Shown: positions 7,741 to 15,123, counted from the stretch's first letter. The stretch: 16,608 nt of DNA from 4572-13 sp964594065 (GCA_964594065.1 CAZQKX010000077.1:1-16608); one strand, 5' to 3'. Notes: generated from the sequence alone by a model not told the origin. Numbers and translations: made by a program.

Positions 7741-8525
7741 TCAGCACACTCTCGACAGGGTCGCACGCTTTTCGGAGTGCCCGTTTGGTGAGATGAATGT
7801 ACTTTACAGTGGTGCGGGGACAGGTATGGGGGACAGATACTCCTGAATACAGTGCGGATTGACCCCATTTTCCAGCAGATGAGTGGCGTTGGAATGTTGT
7901 AAACTATGGTCAGATACTGCCTTGGATATGGCTCATTTACGCACTGCTTTTTTAAATTCAATCCGGATGCTGCAGTATGGTTTGGGGTTCATTGAGGTGG
8001 ACATATGAATGCCCCCTCTGTCCGGAGCCGGAAAATCCAGCGAGGATTGTGATGGGTGAGCCAGAGTTTCCTCAGGATGGGCAAACGTGACTGGGGCAGC
8101 GGCACACAGCGGTTGCGGTTCCCTTTGCCCCGATGAATATGAACCAGTATTCGAGCGCTGCCAATATCTCGCACAGCAGATGGGTACTTTCCTATAGACC
8201 CAGTCCCGGGGAGTAGATTGTAGCGTGACAGACACGGTGGCGCTTGATCTTCACCCTGCCCAAGATCCGGAATACTTCTTCCCGGGTGAGTCTATCAGGC
8301 AGTTTCATCTTCAGAGCTGATCGGATCATATCAAAGGTGGGCCATTCTTTTTCAAAGTAAGGGTGTTGACGAACTTGATCGCGCAGATGGCGGTTCCGCG
8401 GGCGGTTTGAGACCATTTACGAACGTTTACATTGCAGAGGAAATACTTCCGGATTCCCTCTTCACTGGTTTTGTCCGGTGATTAAAGAGAATGTTCCGCC
8501 AGCATGGGACCGGCAGGTACTCACC
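7741..8525 (-). pseudogene. tyrosine recombinase/integrase pseudogene of the IS91-associated type
   Basis: Reading the minus strand from about 8525, successive frames give MLAEHSL*SPDKTSEEGIRK, then YFLCNVNVRKWSQ (SAM-like core-binding domain), KEWPTFDMIRSALKMKLPDR, LTREEVFRILGRVKIKRHRV, IYSPGLGL*, MLVHIHRGKGNRNR-type strand sequence, CVPLPQS, ILRKLWLTHHNPRWIF, GGIHMSTSMNPKPYCSI, then HSLQHSNATHLLENGVN and YIHLTKRAL. This is the catalytic domain of an XerD-like integrase of the kind that accompanies IS91-type transposases. It needs several frameshifts and carries stops after the GLGL and VRK segments. The expected HTLRHSYATH box is HSLQHSNATH, so the second catalytic arginine is lost. It cannot be active. 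It is not an IntI: the order and spacing match the IS91-linked integrases, and I see no IntI-specific helix. Confidence 0.72.
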
Positions 8526-8549
8526 AGTCAAAACATGATGTTTATGGTA

Positions 8550-8691
8550 TCAATGGATTTAAAACCGCAAACACGTGACAATTCAAAAAACGGGAAAAAA
8601 GTCCGCGCCACACGGCGGCAGCTTTGCTACGGCGTTATTTTACTCATGAGTGAGTAATGACCTTTTCATGGATCAAATTTAAAAACCGCAA
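8550..8691. promoter_or_regulatory. repeated block and palindrome upstream of the histidine kinase
   Basis: Two similar direct copies lie 116 bp apart. One is at 8550-8570 (TCAATGG…TTTAAAACCGCAA) and the other at 8666-8691 (TCATGG…TTTAAAAACCGCAA). Between them is the perfect palindrome ACTCATGAGT at 8642-8651, nested in TTACTC…GAGTAA, about 83-92 bases upstream of the kinase start. This layout would suit an operator or a duplicated promoter segment, but there is no direct evidence of binding. Part could be the outer edge of the mobile-element remnant. Confidence 0.25.
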
Positions 8692-8733
8692 TCCGAAAGT
8701 ATTGTTGAATCTTTCATCCGATAAAAAAAGAAT

Positions 8734-11145
8734 ATGAAAATGGGTTTGTTTTGTCCAGTCACAGGACTTAGAGTCCTTTCGCGCCCCGAATGGATCCATA
8801 AGAGACTTAGCGATACGTTTAAGGCTAATTTTTCTATAATAGGGAACTCAATACTTTACAGCTTACCTGAAGGGAAGGCCGATCTTGAGGGGGTTCAAAA
8901 TTCATCAGCACTTAAGCAGGAAGTTGCAAAACACGTATCAAATGGAACCGGACCCTACATACAAATCCAAGATTATTCTGCCTTAAATGGATCATCCCAG
9001 GCTGCACGAAGCTCTTTCATCAACAACGCTAACGAAGATGAGCGGCTCATTGCATTGATTTTTTGTAATTTATCTCCTGCATTGTCCATAGCGGTTAAAA
9101 TAGGCAATCGTTTTAACACCGCCGGCAAGCATATTCATATTGCCAGGCATTACGAAAATGCCGTTAAGCGGGCTTTGGAGCTTTGTGATCAATACAATCT
9201 TGAACAAGATTATGTTACACTGGATAAAAGCATTTTTTTTGAAAATTTCGATTTTTCCCTGAACCCGATTGAGATGATTTCCGACGATGCGTGGAATATC
9301 CAGACACCGGAATATTCTAATCGATCCTCCATCATTAACAACTGCATTCTGCATTCAATATCCAAGGGGTATTTTGAAGTTGAACATGTACCGCTTATTA
9401 GTCGAATGCGGAATGAGTGTCAAGCGGCGCTCCCCGAAGGTTCTGCCATAAAATATATCGTTGTCGATTCCAGTGAGTTAAAAGGTGTAAGCCGCAAGGC
9501 ACGCATTCAATACATGCAGTCTCTAAAGGAATGGCATCAGCAGTTTCCGTTCCGGATGTATATTTTTTACGGTCTTAATACGTTCATGCGCACAGCAGCG
9601 CTTTTGGCCAGACCGCTTATGCCTTTTAAGGTCAGGATCTCTCAAAACTTCAACCACGCGTTTAATATCATCAGTGAAGATGAACTTGGGGAGATTGCCA
9701 AAAAACCAACAAGGCAGGAGAAAGCAGAGGTTTCGGAACCCAACAAGGAGAACATTGAAAAATTACTGGGCTTTATCGGCAGTATCAATTGGGAGCAGAA
9801 AGGTATTGACAGCAGGTTTAGTGTAGATGAGCGGCACCCGTTTAGTATTCTTTTTCAGTCCATCAAACTGATCAAGGAGGAACTTGACAGCGTTTTTTCT
9901 GACTATAAAAAAGCAGCAGTGGCATTGCAGAATAGCAACGCCCAACTGCAGACAGCCTTATCCGAACTGAAACATACACAAGAAAAAATCGTGCAGCAAG
10001 AACGCCTGGCAGCGGTAGGTCAGCTCACCGCCGGTATTGCCCATGACTTCAACAACATTCTGACCGGTATTTTGGGATTTACCGAATTGATGCAAGTATC
10101 ACGGAAAACACCGGAATCGATGCAGTCCAACCTGCAAACAATCAACGCGTTGGGTGAACGTGCGGCGCATCTGGTGCACCAACTGCTGGATTTCAGCTGT
10201 AAAACCATCCGCCAGGTCAAACATTTTGATTTGGCTTCCTTTACCAAAGAATCTGTCAAATTTTTTGAGCGAACCATCCCAGAAAACATTCGGATCAATC
10301 TGAACATTGAACCCGGTGACTACTTGGTAGAAGCAGACCCCACCCAACTGCAGCAAGTGATTACCAATGTGGCAGTCAACGCCAGAGATGCGATGTCAAC
10401 CGGCGGAGAATTAGGAATTGGGTTATCGCGGATTATGTGCGCAGACAATATACATTGTATGCTATGTGATCAGTCCATTGAAGGAGAATGGGTGCAGCTG
10501 AAGATTACGGATACTGGCAGCGGGATATCGACAGATTTACTGCCCCGGATATTTGAGCCATTCTTCACAACCAAAAAAATTGGAGAAGGCACAGGTTTGG
10601 GATTGTCACAAGTAGCTGGTATTGTGGCGCAGCACAGGGGACACATCAGAGTAGAAAGCCAGGCAGGGAGACGCACAGCTTTTACCATCTACTTGCCTAT
10701 TGTTTCCGCATCCGGTGAAGAAGCGCTGGAACCAGAACCGACTCAAATGAGACTGGGTCAAGGCGAAACAATCCTGTTGGTGGATGATGAGAGGACCGTT
10801 TTGGAAGCAACAACGGCAATGCTGGAGCACATGGGATATCGGATTGTAACCGCCCAAAATGGAGAGAAAGCCGTGGCTGTTTTTGAAGAACACAAAAACA
10901 AAATAGCCCTGGTATTATCAGATATGATTATGCCTGATATGGATGGAGAAACTCTATACCAACGCTTAAGTGCCGAAAACCCCCATTTGAAAATGGTAAT
11001 GATGAGCGGCTACCCACTTGGGGAAAAGGGCGCAAGATTATTGAAGCAAGGTATAGTGGCCTGGTTTCAAAAACCAATATCATTGGGGCAGTTGTCACAG
11101 ATACTTGGCAAGGCGTTGACAAATGAAAAAGGGCGTTGGAGTTAG
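8734..11145 (+). CDS. soluble hybrid histidine kinase with duplicated N-terminal sensor module and receiver domain
   Basis: This 803-aa cytoplasmic sensor has no membrane segment or signal peptide. Residues 1-20 carry CPVTG…RPEW. Residues about 32-150 and 195-315 are two copies of one module: each has an S-I-I-x-N-x-I-L-x-S start, a Y-I-x-[IV]-x-D-x-S-x-L-x-G-x-S-x-x-A-R core (75-92 and 241-257) and an I-F-x-x-L-[SN]…R…[FK] end. A helix/coiled coil (about 388-425) leads to the dimerisation helix with phospho-His437 (AGIAHDFNN). The ATPase domain has the N-box NVAVNARDAM (Asn549), DTGSG (593-597), FEPFFTTK (608-614) and GTGLGLS (619-625). The receiver (about 678-795) has Asp684/Asp685, phospho-Asp730 and Lys780. 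The kinase likely autophosphorylates and passes phosphate to its own receiver, but no output domain or cognate regulator is adjacent. The ATG at 8734 or 8740 is possible; the ribosome site is weak. Its TAG stop lies in the end of a palindromic repeat. Confidence 0.9.
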   Translation: MKMGLFCPVTGLRVLSRPEWIHKRLSDTFKANFSIIGNSILYSLPEGKADLEGVQNSSALKQEVAKHVSNGTGPYIQIQDYSALNGSSQAARSSFINNANEDERLIALIFCNLSPALSIAVKIGNRFNTAGKHIHIARHYENAVKRALELCDQYNLEQDYVTLDKSIFFENFDFSLNPIEMISDDAWNIQTPEYSNRSSIINNCILHSISKGYFEVEHVPLISRMRNECQAALPEGSAIKYIVVDSSELKGVSRKARIQYMQSLKEWHQQFPFRMYIFYGLNTFMRTAALLARPLMPFKVRISQNFNHAFNIISEDELGEIAKKPTRQEKAEVSEPNKENIEKLLGFIGSINWEQKGIDSRFSVDERHPFSILFQSIKLIKEELDSVFSDYKKAAVALQNSNAQLQTALSELKHTQEKIVQQERLAAVGQLTAGIAHDFNNILTGILGFTELMQVSRKTPESMQSNLQTINALGERAAHLVHQLLDFSCKTIRQVKHFDLASFTKESVKFFERTIPENIRINLNIEPGDYLVEADPTQLQQVITNVAVNARDAMSTGGELGIGLSRIMCADNIHCMLCDQSIEGEWVQLKITDTGSGISTDLLPRIFEPFFTTKKIGEGTGLGLSQVAGIVAQHRGHIRVESQAGRRTAFTIYLPIVSASGEEALEPEPTQMRLGQGETILLVDDERTVLEATTAMLEHMGYRIVTAQNGEKAVAVFEEHKNKIALVLSDMIMPDMDGETLYQRLSAENPHLKMVMMSGYPLGEKGARLLKQGIVAWFQKPISLGQLSQILGKALTNEKGRWS

Positions 11146-11373
11146 CCTGCGTATTTCAAGAGTATATCTATGCGTAAAATGCTTTACATTTCCCGGACGA
11201 TAATAGTTTTGGTCGATTCTGCACCGTCCGTCAGGAGACGTATTTTCAAATGCGCCGGATATTTGTTCTCATTGTACTGTTCAGTACAATGGCTTTCAAT
11301 ACTTTTCGTAAGCCTTGCATAATCAACCAGCTCCACCATCTTGTTTCAAAGTCTCATGCTATATCCGGGGTAG
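11142..11373. repeat. palindromic MITE-like element, copy 1 (long form)
   Basis: The left end (TTAGCCTGCGTATTTCAAGAG, from 11142) overlaps the kinase stop codon. The right end (TCTCATGCTATATCCGGGG to TAG, about 11352-11373) is its approximate inverted copy. The centre CATTGTACTG-TT-CAGTACAATG (11270-11291) is a perfect hairpin. The two arms between ends and centre are similar in inverted orientation over most of their length. The left arm carries an extra block of about 35 bp (TCTATGCGTAAAATGC…CCCGGACG, about 11167-11199), which is also present in the copy at 16554 but absent from the copy at 15254. It has no coding capacity. As RNA it would fold into one long hairpin, so it may also end transcription of the kinase gene. 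Confidence 0.75.
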
Positions 11374-11640
11374 GATGTACAGTCAGATAATCTGTGAATG
11401 TAAAATGCAATATAACAAACAAATTGCAGTCGAATTGCGAATCCTGGTCTTATAGAGTGTGTGTTGGGAGTCAATCGTTAGCGGCAGTTGTTCATATATT
11501 CGATCACTCGCCATCGCCTGATTTTGGGCTGTTAAGGGAATTGTTAAGTAAATTTCAAATCGGAGTCGACGCAGCTGTATTTTGCAGTTGGAAAGCACGG
11601 AAAAAGTCGAGTGACTTGCTGGAAAGTATTGCAAGGTAAA
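11374..11640. other. gap between repeat and VOC pseudogene; doubtful small ORF
   Basis: An 81-codon plus-strand ORF (11394-11639) ends one base before the ATG of the VOC pseudogene. Its C-terminal half (GLLRELLSKFQIGVDAAV…) is faintly protein-like, but there is no ribosome binding site and I recognise no family. The opposite strand has a similar-sized ORF with no better support. I leave both uncalled. AAGGTA before 11641 is the ribosome binding site of the next, broken gene. Confidence 0.3.
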
Positions 11641-12146
11641 ATGGAGCAATCAATTCTCCATGATGCTTTGGTCGTCCGTGACTACGACGAAGCGATTGAG
11701 TTGCATTTAACAACCCACGTCCTCAGAGTGTGGTTATGGCCAAAGGGCAGTGCCTGGTGTTAAATGCGTAATAAAAAATGGCGGTGTATGGCTTAAAGCC
11801 AAACATCTTTGGTGGTGGATAGTCAGATTTCAGCAATTTTTTACTTTTTCTGCTCGAGGCTGAATTTCACACTCGTTGAAGATACCTGTCAACCTGAGCA
11901 AGATAAGCATTGGCTCGTGCTGCGAAACCGGTGGAGGAACCATTCGTCGGGAATCAAACTGGCGGTTGGGTATTTCTTTTCCCTGGCACCGATGACTTCT
12001 GGCGCGACTAAGAGAAGATGCTCTCAGACGGAGTCAAGTTTGTTAGATCGCCAAAGGAAACCACATACGGCACAGTGGCGGTATTTGAAGATTTGTATGG
12101 GAATCTTTGGGATCTTGTTGAGAAAAAGAAGCAATACCCTGAATGA
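11641..12146 (+). pseudogene. VOC-family (glyoxalase/dioxygenase superfamily) pseudogene, interrupted
   Basis: The intact gene would encode a small VOC metalloprotein of about 130 aa. ATG 11641, behind AAGGTA, starts MEQSILHDALVVRDYDEAIE (first beta-alpha module). The reading is then broken from 11701 to about 11838 by unrelated sequence. It resumes as FYFFCSRLNFTLVEDTCQPE-QDKHW, shifts frame after LVL, and continues ARAAKPVEEPFVGNQTGGWV, FLFPGTDDFWRD, a stop TAA where Tyr is expected, EKMLSDGVKFVRSPKETTYG, then TVAVFEDLYGNLWDLVEKKK and the TGA at 12144-12146. FEDLYGNLWDL is the classic C-terminal VOC signature with the metal-ligand Glu. An insertion, a frameshift and a nonsense change make it non-functional. 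An attC-like sequence follows it within 15 bp. Confidence 0.8.
11701..11838. mobile_element. short insertion inside the VOC pseudogene, with 10-bp inverted repeat
   Basis: The VOC reading frame is interrupted between EAIE and FYFF by about 138 bp of unrelated DNA. The insert begins with GCATTTAACA (11703-11712), and an exact inverted copy, TGTTAAATGC, lies at 11758-11767. The first 65 bp could thus form a palindromic unit. Its boxes also fit the attC consensus pattern (ATTTAAC = RYYYAAC, GTTAAAT = GTTRRRY). The remaining 70 bp (with GGCTTAAAGCC at about 11790) has no partner that I can see. It could be a small non-autonomous element or an inserted recombination site. No target-site duplication is evident. 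Confidence 0.4.
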
Positions 12147-12156
12147 GGAACATTTG

Positions 12157-12220
12157 TGCTGCCCAACACTCGCCGGAGCTGACAGCACTTTCAGCGCTCT
12201 GTTATATTGCGGCTGACCTG
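12157..12220 (+). repeat. attC-like site (integron cassette relic) after the VOC pseudogene
   Basis: GCCCAAC at 12161-12167 fits the RYYYAAC box. It is followed by ACTCGCCGGAGC, TGACAGCACTTTCAGCGCT (a small central hairpin AGC-x-CTTTCAG-x-GCT) and, after a disturbed stretch, GCGGCTGA near 12209. This is the left half and centre of a typical attC site: R box, then an arm ending GGAGC, then a central loop. The right arm and the GTT box are scrambled. It lies 15 bp after the stop of a small accessory gene in the expected orientation. Confidence 0.4.
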
Positions 12221-12310
12221 CTTTGCTGATACACGTGTCCATGAAGGCGGTCTTCGCTGGAAAAAGTATTCATCAATGATCGTATTTTTCTTGTATAAGG
12301 TGGATTATAT

Positions 12311-13906
12311 ATGAACCCATTTTGGATTTTGGCGGCATTTCTATTTGGCGCCGTTATCAGCAGAATCGGTTTGCCTCCCCTTGTGGGATATTTGCTGGCT
12401 GGATTTGCACTGAATAGTATCGGAGTCACGGGTGGCGAACTACTGGAATCCGTAGCCGATGCCGGTGTAACGCTGCTTCTGTTTACCATCGGACTTAAGC
12501 TGAAAATCAAAAGCCTGGCAAAACCCGAAGTCTGGGCGGGTACATCCATTCACATGGTGGTCACTATACTTCTTTTCGGCTTTGTGATTCTAATGCTGGG
12601 ATTTTCAGGGATACCCCGCTTTGACCAATTGACCCTGCAGACATCCTTGCTGATCGCATTCGCCCTCAGTTTTTCCAGCACTGTCTTTGCAGTGAAAGTG
12701 ATTGAGGAAAAAAAAGAGATGGCCTCGCGGCATGCGGCTGCCGCAATCGGTATCCTGATTATGCAAGATATTATTGCGGTTGTCTTTTTGGCGACGTCCA
12801 CAGGAAAAATTCCTTCTGTTTGGGCCCTGCCTTTTTTAGCATCGCTTTTTATTGCAAGACCTCTTCTCGGAAAACTAATGGAGATGTGCGGGCATGGCGA
12901 ACTGCTGATGCTGTTCGGTATCCTGATGACGGTTGCCGGTTACAACGGATTTGAATTTGTCGGGTTGAAAGGCGACCTTGGTGCGCTGGTGGTGGGAATG
13001 CTGTTAGCAACTCACCACAAAACGTCGGAACTGGCCGATAGGTTGCTTGGATTCAAAGATTTGTTTTTGATCGGCTTTTTTTTAAATATTGGTATTTCCA
13101 GCTCTCCAACACTCACAGGATGCATAATCGCGCTGCTGCTGGCCCTGGTCATGCCGTTAAAGACCGGATTGTTTTTTATCCTTCTTACCCGTTTCAAACT
13201 GCGCGCCCATACATCGTTGCTTGCATCTCTCAGTTTATCGAATTACAGTGAGTTTGGTCTCATTGTTGGCTCAATCGGCGTTGCCAACGGCTGGATCAGC
13301 AGTGAATGGCTGTTGGTTATAGCCATCGCACTTTCACTGACATTTATCATGGCTGCACCCTTGAATTCAGCTTCTCACAGCATTTATGCGCGTGTTTCAG
13401 ACCGTCTGAAGAAGTTCGAGACTTCGACCCGGCTGCCGGAAGACGAGCCCATTGATCCTGGCGACGCTGAAATAGCGGTTCTCGGTATGGGCGGCGTCGG
13501 GACGAGCGCTTATGATGAAATGAGGCGTCGATACGGCGATATCGTGATGGGCGTCGATTTCAGCACGGAAAAAGTAAAAAAACACCAGAAAAAAGGAAGA
13601 CGGGTGTTTTTCGGAGATGCCAGCGACAGTGATTTCTGGAAACGCGTCGAACCTTCAAAAAGTTTGGTCCGTCTGGTCATGCTGGCCCTGCCTGATGCCA
13701 GAACAAGCATATTTGCAATTCAGCAGATGATGGAAAGAGGTTACAGAGGTCAGATCACCGCGTCTGTTCGTTACGAGGACGAAATGCAGCTTTTACAAGA
13801 TGCCGGGATTGATGCCGTATACAATCTTTACGAAGAAGCTGGTGTTGGTTTTACTGATCATGTGTGTGAGCAGATGGATTATTGTAAGCAAAAAAATGTC
13901 GAGTAG
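12311..13906 (+). CDS. CPA2-family cation:proton antiporter with RCK (TrkA-N) NAD-binding domain
   Basis: This 531-aa inner-membrane protein resembles the KefB/KefC/YbaL group, which exchange K+ or Na+ for protons. Residues 1-355 are the Na+/H+ exchanger domain with about 12 hydrophobic segments. GLPPLVGYLLAGF (20-32) is the typical first re-entrant motif. FALSFSSTVFAVKV (117-130) and IMQDIIAV (150-157, with the CPA2 Gln152-Asp153 pair at the transport site) are also recognisable. A linker (about 360-386) leads to a TrkA-N domain, AEIAVLGMGGVGTSA (386-400, GxGxxG), with Asp416 at the end of beta-2, which favours NAD(H). The protein stops soon after this domain, with no TrkA-C, so gating by nucleotide is likely but ligand control by TrkA-C is not. 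The ATG has AAGGTGG 7 bases upstream. No KefF/KefG-type ancillary subunit is adjacent. Ion choice cannot be read from the sequence. Confidence 0.92.
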   Translation: MNPFWILAAFLFGAVISRIGLPPLVGYLLAGFALNSIGVTGGELLESVADAGVTLLLFTIGLKLKIKSLAKPEVWAGTSIHMVVTILLFGFVILMLGFSGIPRFDQLTLQTSLLIAFALSFSSTVFAVKVIEEKKEMASRHAAAAIGILIMQDIIAVVFLATSTGKIPSVWALPFLASLFIARPLLGKLMEMCGHGELLMLFGILMTVAGYNGFEFVGLKGDLGALVVGMLLATHHKTSELADRLLGFKDLFLIGFFLNIGISSSPTLTGCIIALLLALVMPLKTGLFFILLTRFKLRAHTSLLASLSLSNYSEFGLIVGSIGVANGWISSEWLLVIAIALSLTFIMAAPLNSASHSIYARVSDRLKKFETSTRLPEDEPIDPGDAEIAVLGMGGVGTSAYDEMRRRYGDIVMGVDFSTEKVKKHQKKGRRVFFGDASDSDFWKRVEPSKSLVRLVMLALPDARTSIFAIQQMMERGYRGQITASVRYEDEMQLLQDAGIDAVYNLYEEAGVGFTDHVCEQMDYCKQKNVE

Positions 13907-14073
13907 TGTTTTCCCTCTTCATGTTACGAGTGATCGCATTTGAACGATGTGTATAGGAATGAAACTCGTACGAGGTGTAACATATTCGAGAATAAAATAA
14001 AACAACGGCATTGGTACAGCGGCAAAAAAAACGCCGCGACGCGTGTCGGATATTGGCCAATTTCGAGGATATT
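13907..14073. other. intergenic between the antiporter and the CoA-binding gene
   Basis: Nothing coding is visible. A GCGGC stem at 14019-14023 with GCCGC at 14033-14037 encloses an A-rich loop but has no T-run, so I do not call a terminator. CGAGGA just before 14074 is the ribosome binding site of the next gene. An ATGTTACGAG…TAACAT pair near 13920-13982 is too imperfect to name. Confidence 0.4.
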
Positions 14074-14448
14074 ATGATACAGCAGAAACAGCGGGTAGCC
14101 GTGGTTGGCGCCAGCCCCAAGCCGGAACGTTATTCAAATCGTGCAGTACGCCTGCTTCTTCAGCATGGGCACGAGGTGATCCCCATCCATCCTGTCGTGC
14201 CGTCAATAGAAGGTTTGCCAGTCGTTTCCAGCGTGGCCGAACTTACCGGACATGTTGACACACTGACATTGTACGTGTCACCTGACTTGTCGTCGAAAAT
14301 GGCGAGCTCCATAGTTGATTTGCATCCCAACCGTGTGATTTTCAACCCAGGAACCGAGAACGCGGCTCTCCAGGCAGCGCTGGAGTCCGAGGGCATTCAC
14401 TCTGAAAGTGCCTGCACCCTGGTCTTGCTCAACACCGGCCAGTTCTAG
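14074..14448 (+). CDS. CoA-binding domain protein (YccU/CoA_binding_2 type)
   Basis: This is a 124-aa single-domain Rossmann protein. VAVVGASPKPERYSNR (8-23) is the CoA_binding_2 signature (GAS-x-x-x-x-R-x-S). HEVIPIHP (33-40) follows, then VDTLTLYVSP and PNRVIFNPGTEN in the second half, and CTLVLLNTGQF at the very end, which is the family's normal C-terminus. The protein should bind coenzyme A or an acyl-CoA or nucleotide; its physiological role is unknown in most bacteria. ATG 14074 is chosen because CGAGGA lies 5-7 bases upstream and the family starts here; the frame extends back to 14011 with non-conserved residues. The gene is GC-rich and sits 96 bp upstream of the Nudix gene, so the two may be cotranscribed. 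Confidence 0.88.
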   Translation: MIQQKQRVAVVGASPKPERYSNRAVRLLLQHGHEVIPIHPVVPSIEGLPVVSSVAELTGHVDTLTLYVSPDLSSKMASSIVDLHPNRVIFNPGTENAALQAALESEGIHSESACTLVLLNTGQF

Positions 14449-14543
14449 GGACCGGACGATGAGTTCGATAGAGTCCTGGGACTGCGCGCCTTCAGCGTTT
14501 TACTTCAGGCCCCGCGATTCGAACGCCGGCCGGAGTAGGTTCC

Positions 14544-15017
14544 ATGAATGACATGGTACCAAGGGATGCAAGAATGGCCGCACGAGTGATACTGATAGGT
14601 CCGGATCAAGATGTGCTATACCTTCGGGCGCATGAGCCTGAGTCCAGGAAGATTTTCTGGGTTATGCCTGGTGGAGGTTTGGACGGCAGTGAATCCTTTG
14701 AGGATGCAGCAAGGAGGGAGCTTCGTGAAGAGGCTGGTTGCCGGTTCACACTGGGGCCATGTGTTTGGACCAGACACCACAAGTATGTATGGAATGGCAA
14801 ACCTGCGGCTCAGTACGAACGTTTCTTTGTTGCCCACACGGAGACGATGACGCTGAAGCCCAAAGGGCAGGATGGGTATGTATCCGGTCACAAATGGTGG
14901 TCTCTTGATGAACTTCGATCCAGCAGTGAGGAGTTCGCGCCGAGACTTGTCGCGCAGCTGCTGCCTGAAATTCTGAATGGCAACTATCCAGATGAGCCGA
15001 TTGATTGTGGAGTATAG
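14544..15017 (+). CDS. Nudix hydrolase
   Basis: This 157-aa soluble hydrolase acts on nucleoside diphosphates linked to another moiety. The complete Nudix box GX5EX7REUXEEXGU is present at residues 44-66 (Gly44, Glu50, Arg58-Glu59-Leu60, Glu62-Glu63, Gly65), with Glu59, Glu62 and Glu63 as metal ligands. The flanking strands are ARVILIGPDQDVLYLRAHE (13-31) and FWVMPGGGL (38-46). HKWWSLDELRSS (about 115-126) is the usual C-terminal W-x-x-x-x-E-L segment. The substrate (NTP clean-up, ADP-ribose, diadenosine) cannot be told. ATG 14544 has CGGAG 9-13 bases upstream; the internal ATG at 14553 is an alternative. The gene is GC-rich, small and followed 19 bp later by an attC-like sequence, typical of an integron cassette gene. 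Confidence 0.9.
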   Translation: MNDMVPRDARMAARVILIGPDQDVLYLRAHEPESRKIFWVMPGGGLDGSESFEDAARRELREEAGCRFTLGPCVWTRHHKYVWNGKPAAQYERFFVAHTETMTLKPKGQDGYVSGHKWWSLDELRSSSEEFAPRLVAQLLPEILNGNYPDEPIDCGV

Positions 15018-15036
15018 ATGTAACCGACATACTCCT

Positions 15037-15118
15037 CGGGCCAACAAGCCACTCGAGCGAACGCGGCTTCGCTGCGCTGCTCATCTATGACGTAGAAAAA
15101 GCTAAGTGGCTCAATAAA
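15037..15118 (+). repeat. attC-like site (integron cassette relic) after the Nudix gene
   Basis: CGGGCCAAC (15037-15045) is followed by AAGCCACTCGAGC, then GAACGCGGCTTCGCTGCGCTGCTC. The arm with GAGCG, the loop GCGGCTTCGCTGC and the return arm GCTC reproduce the attC order well. The distal part is disturbed: instead of the complement of AAGCCACT directly after GCTC there is a 19-base interruption before GCTAAGTGGCTC (15101-15112), which does pair with GCCACT. The outer GTT box is missing. This is the best attC-like site of the three in the window, placed as a cassette site should be, 19 bp after the gene. Confidence 0.5.
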
Positions 15119-15123
15119 AGTGA

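Noticed and set aside
7458..7846. Plus-strand ORFs opposite the IS91 and recombinase remnants
   Set aside because: Antisense to recognisable transposase and integrase sequence on the minus strand; no similarity or ribosome binding site of their own.
7741..8525. Tyrosine recombinase as the integron integrase IntI for the attC-like sites
   Set aside because: Its sequence matches IS91-associated integrases, shows no IntI-specific insert, and is joined to an IS91 transposase tail.
11394..11639. 81-codon ORF before the VOC pseudogene
   Set aside because: No recognisable family and no ribosome binding site; close spacing to the next ATG alone is not enough.
14019..14037. GCGGC…GCCGC hairpin as a terminator
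   Set aside because: Short stem, A-rich loop and no T-run after it.
14011..14073. Longer start for the CoA-binding protein
   Set aside because: The extra residues (rich in Lys/Arg from an A-rich spacer) are not part of the family, and ATG 14074 has a good CGAGGA site.
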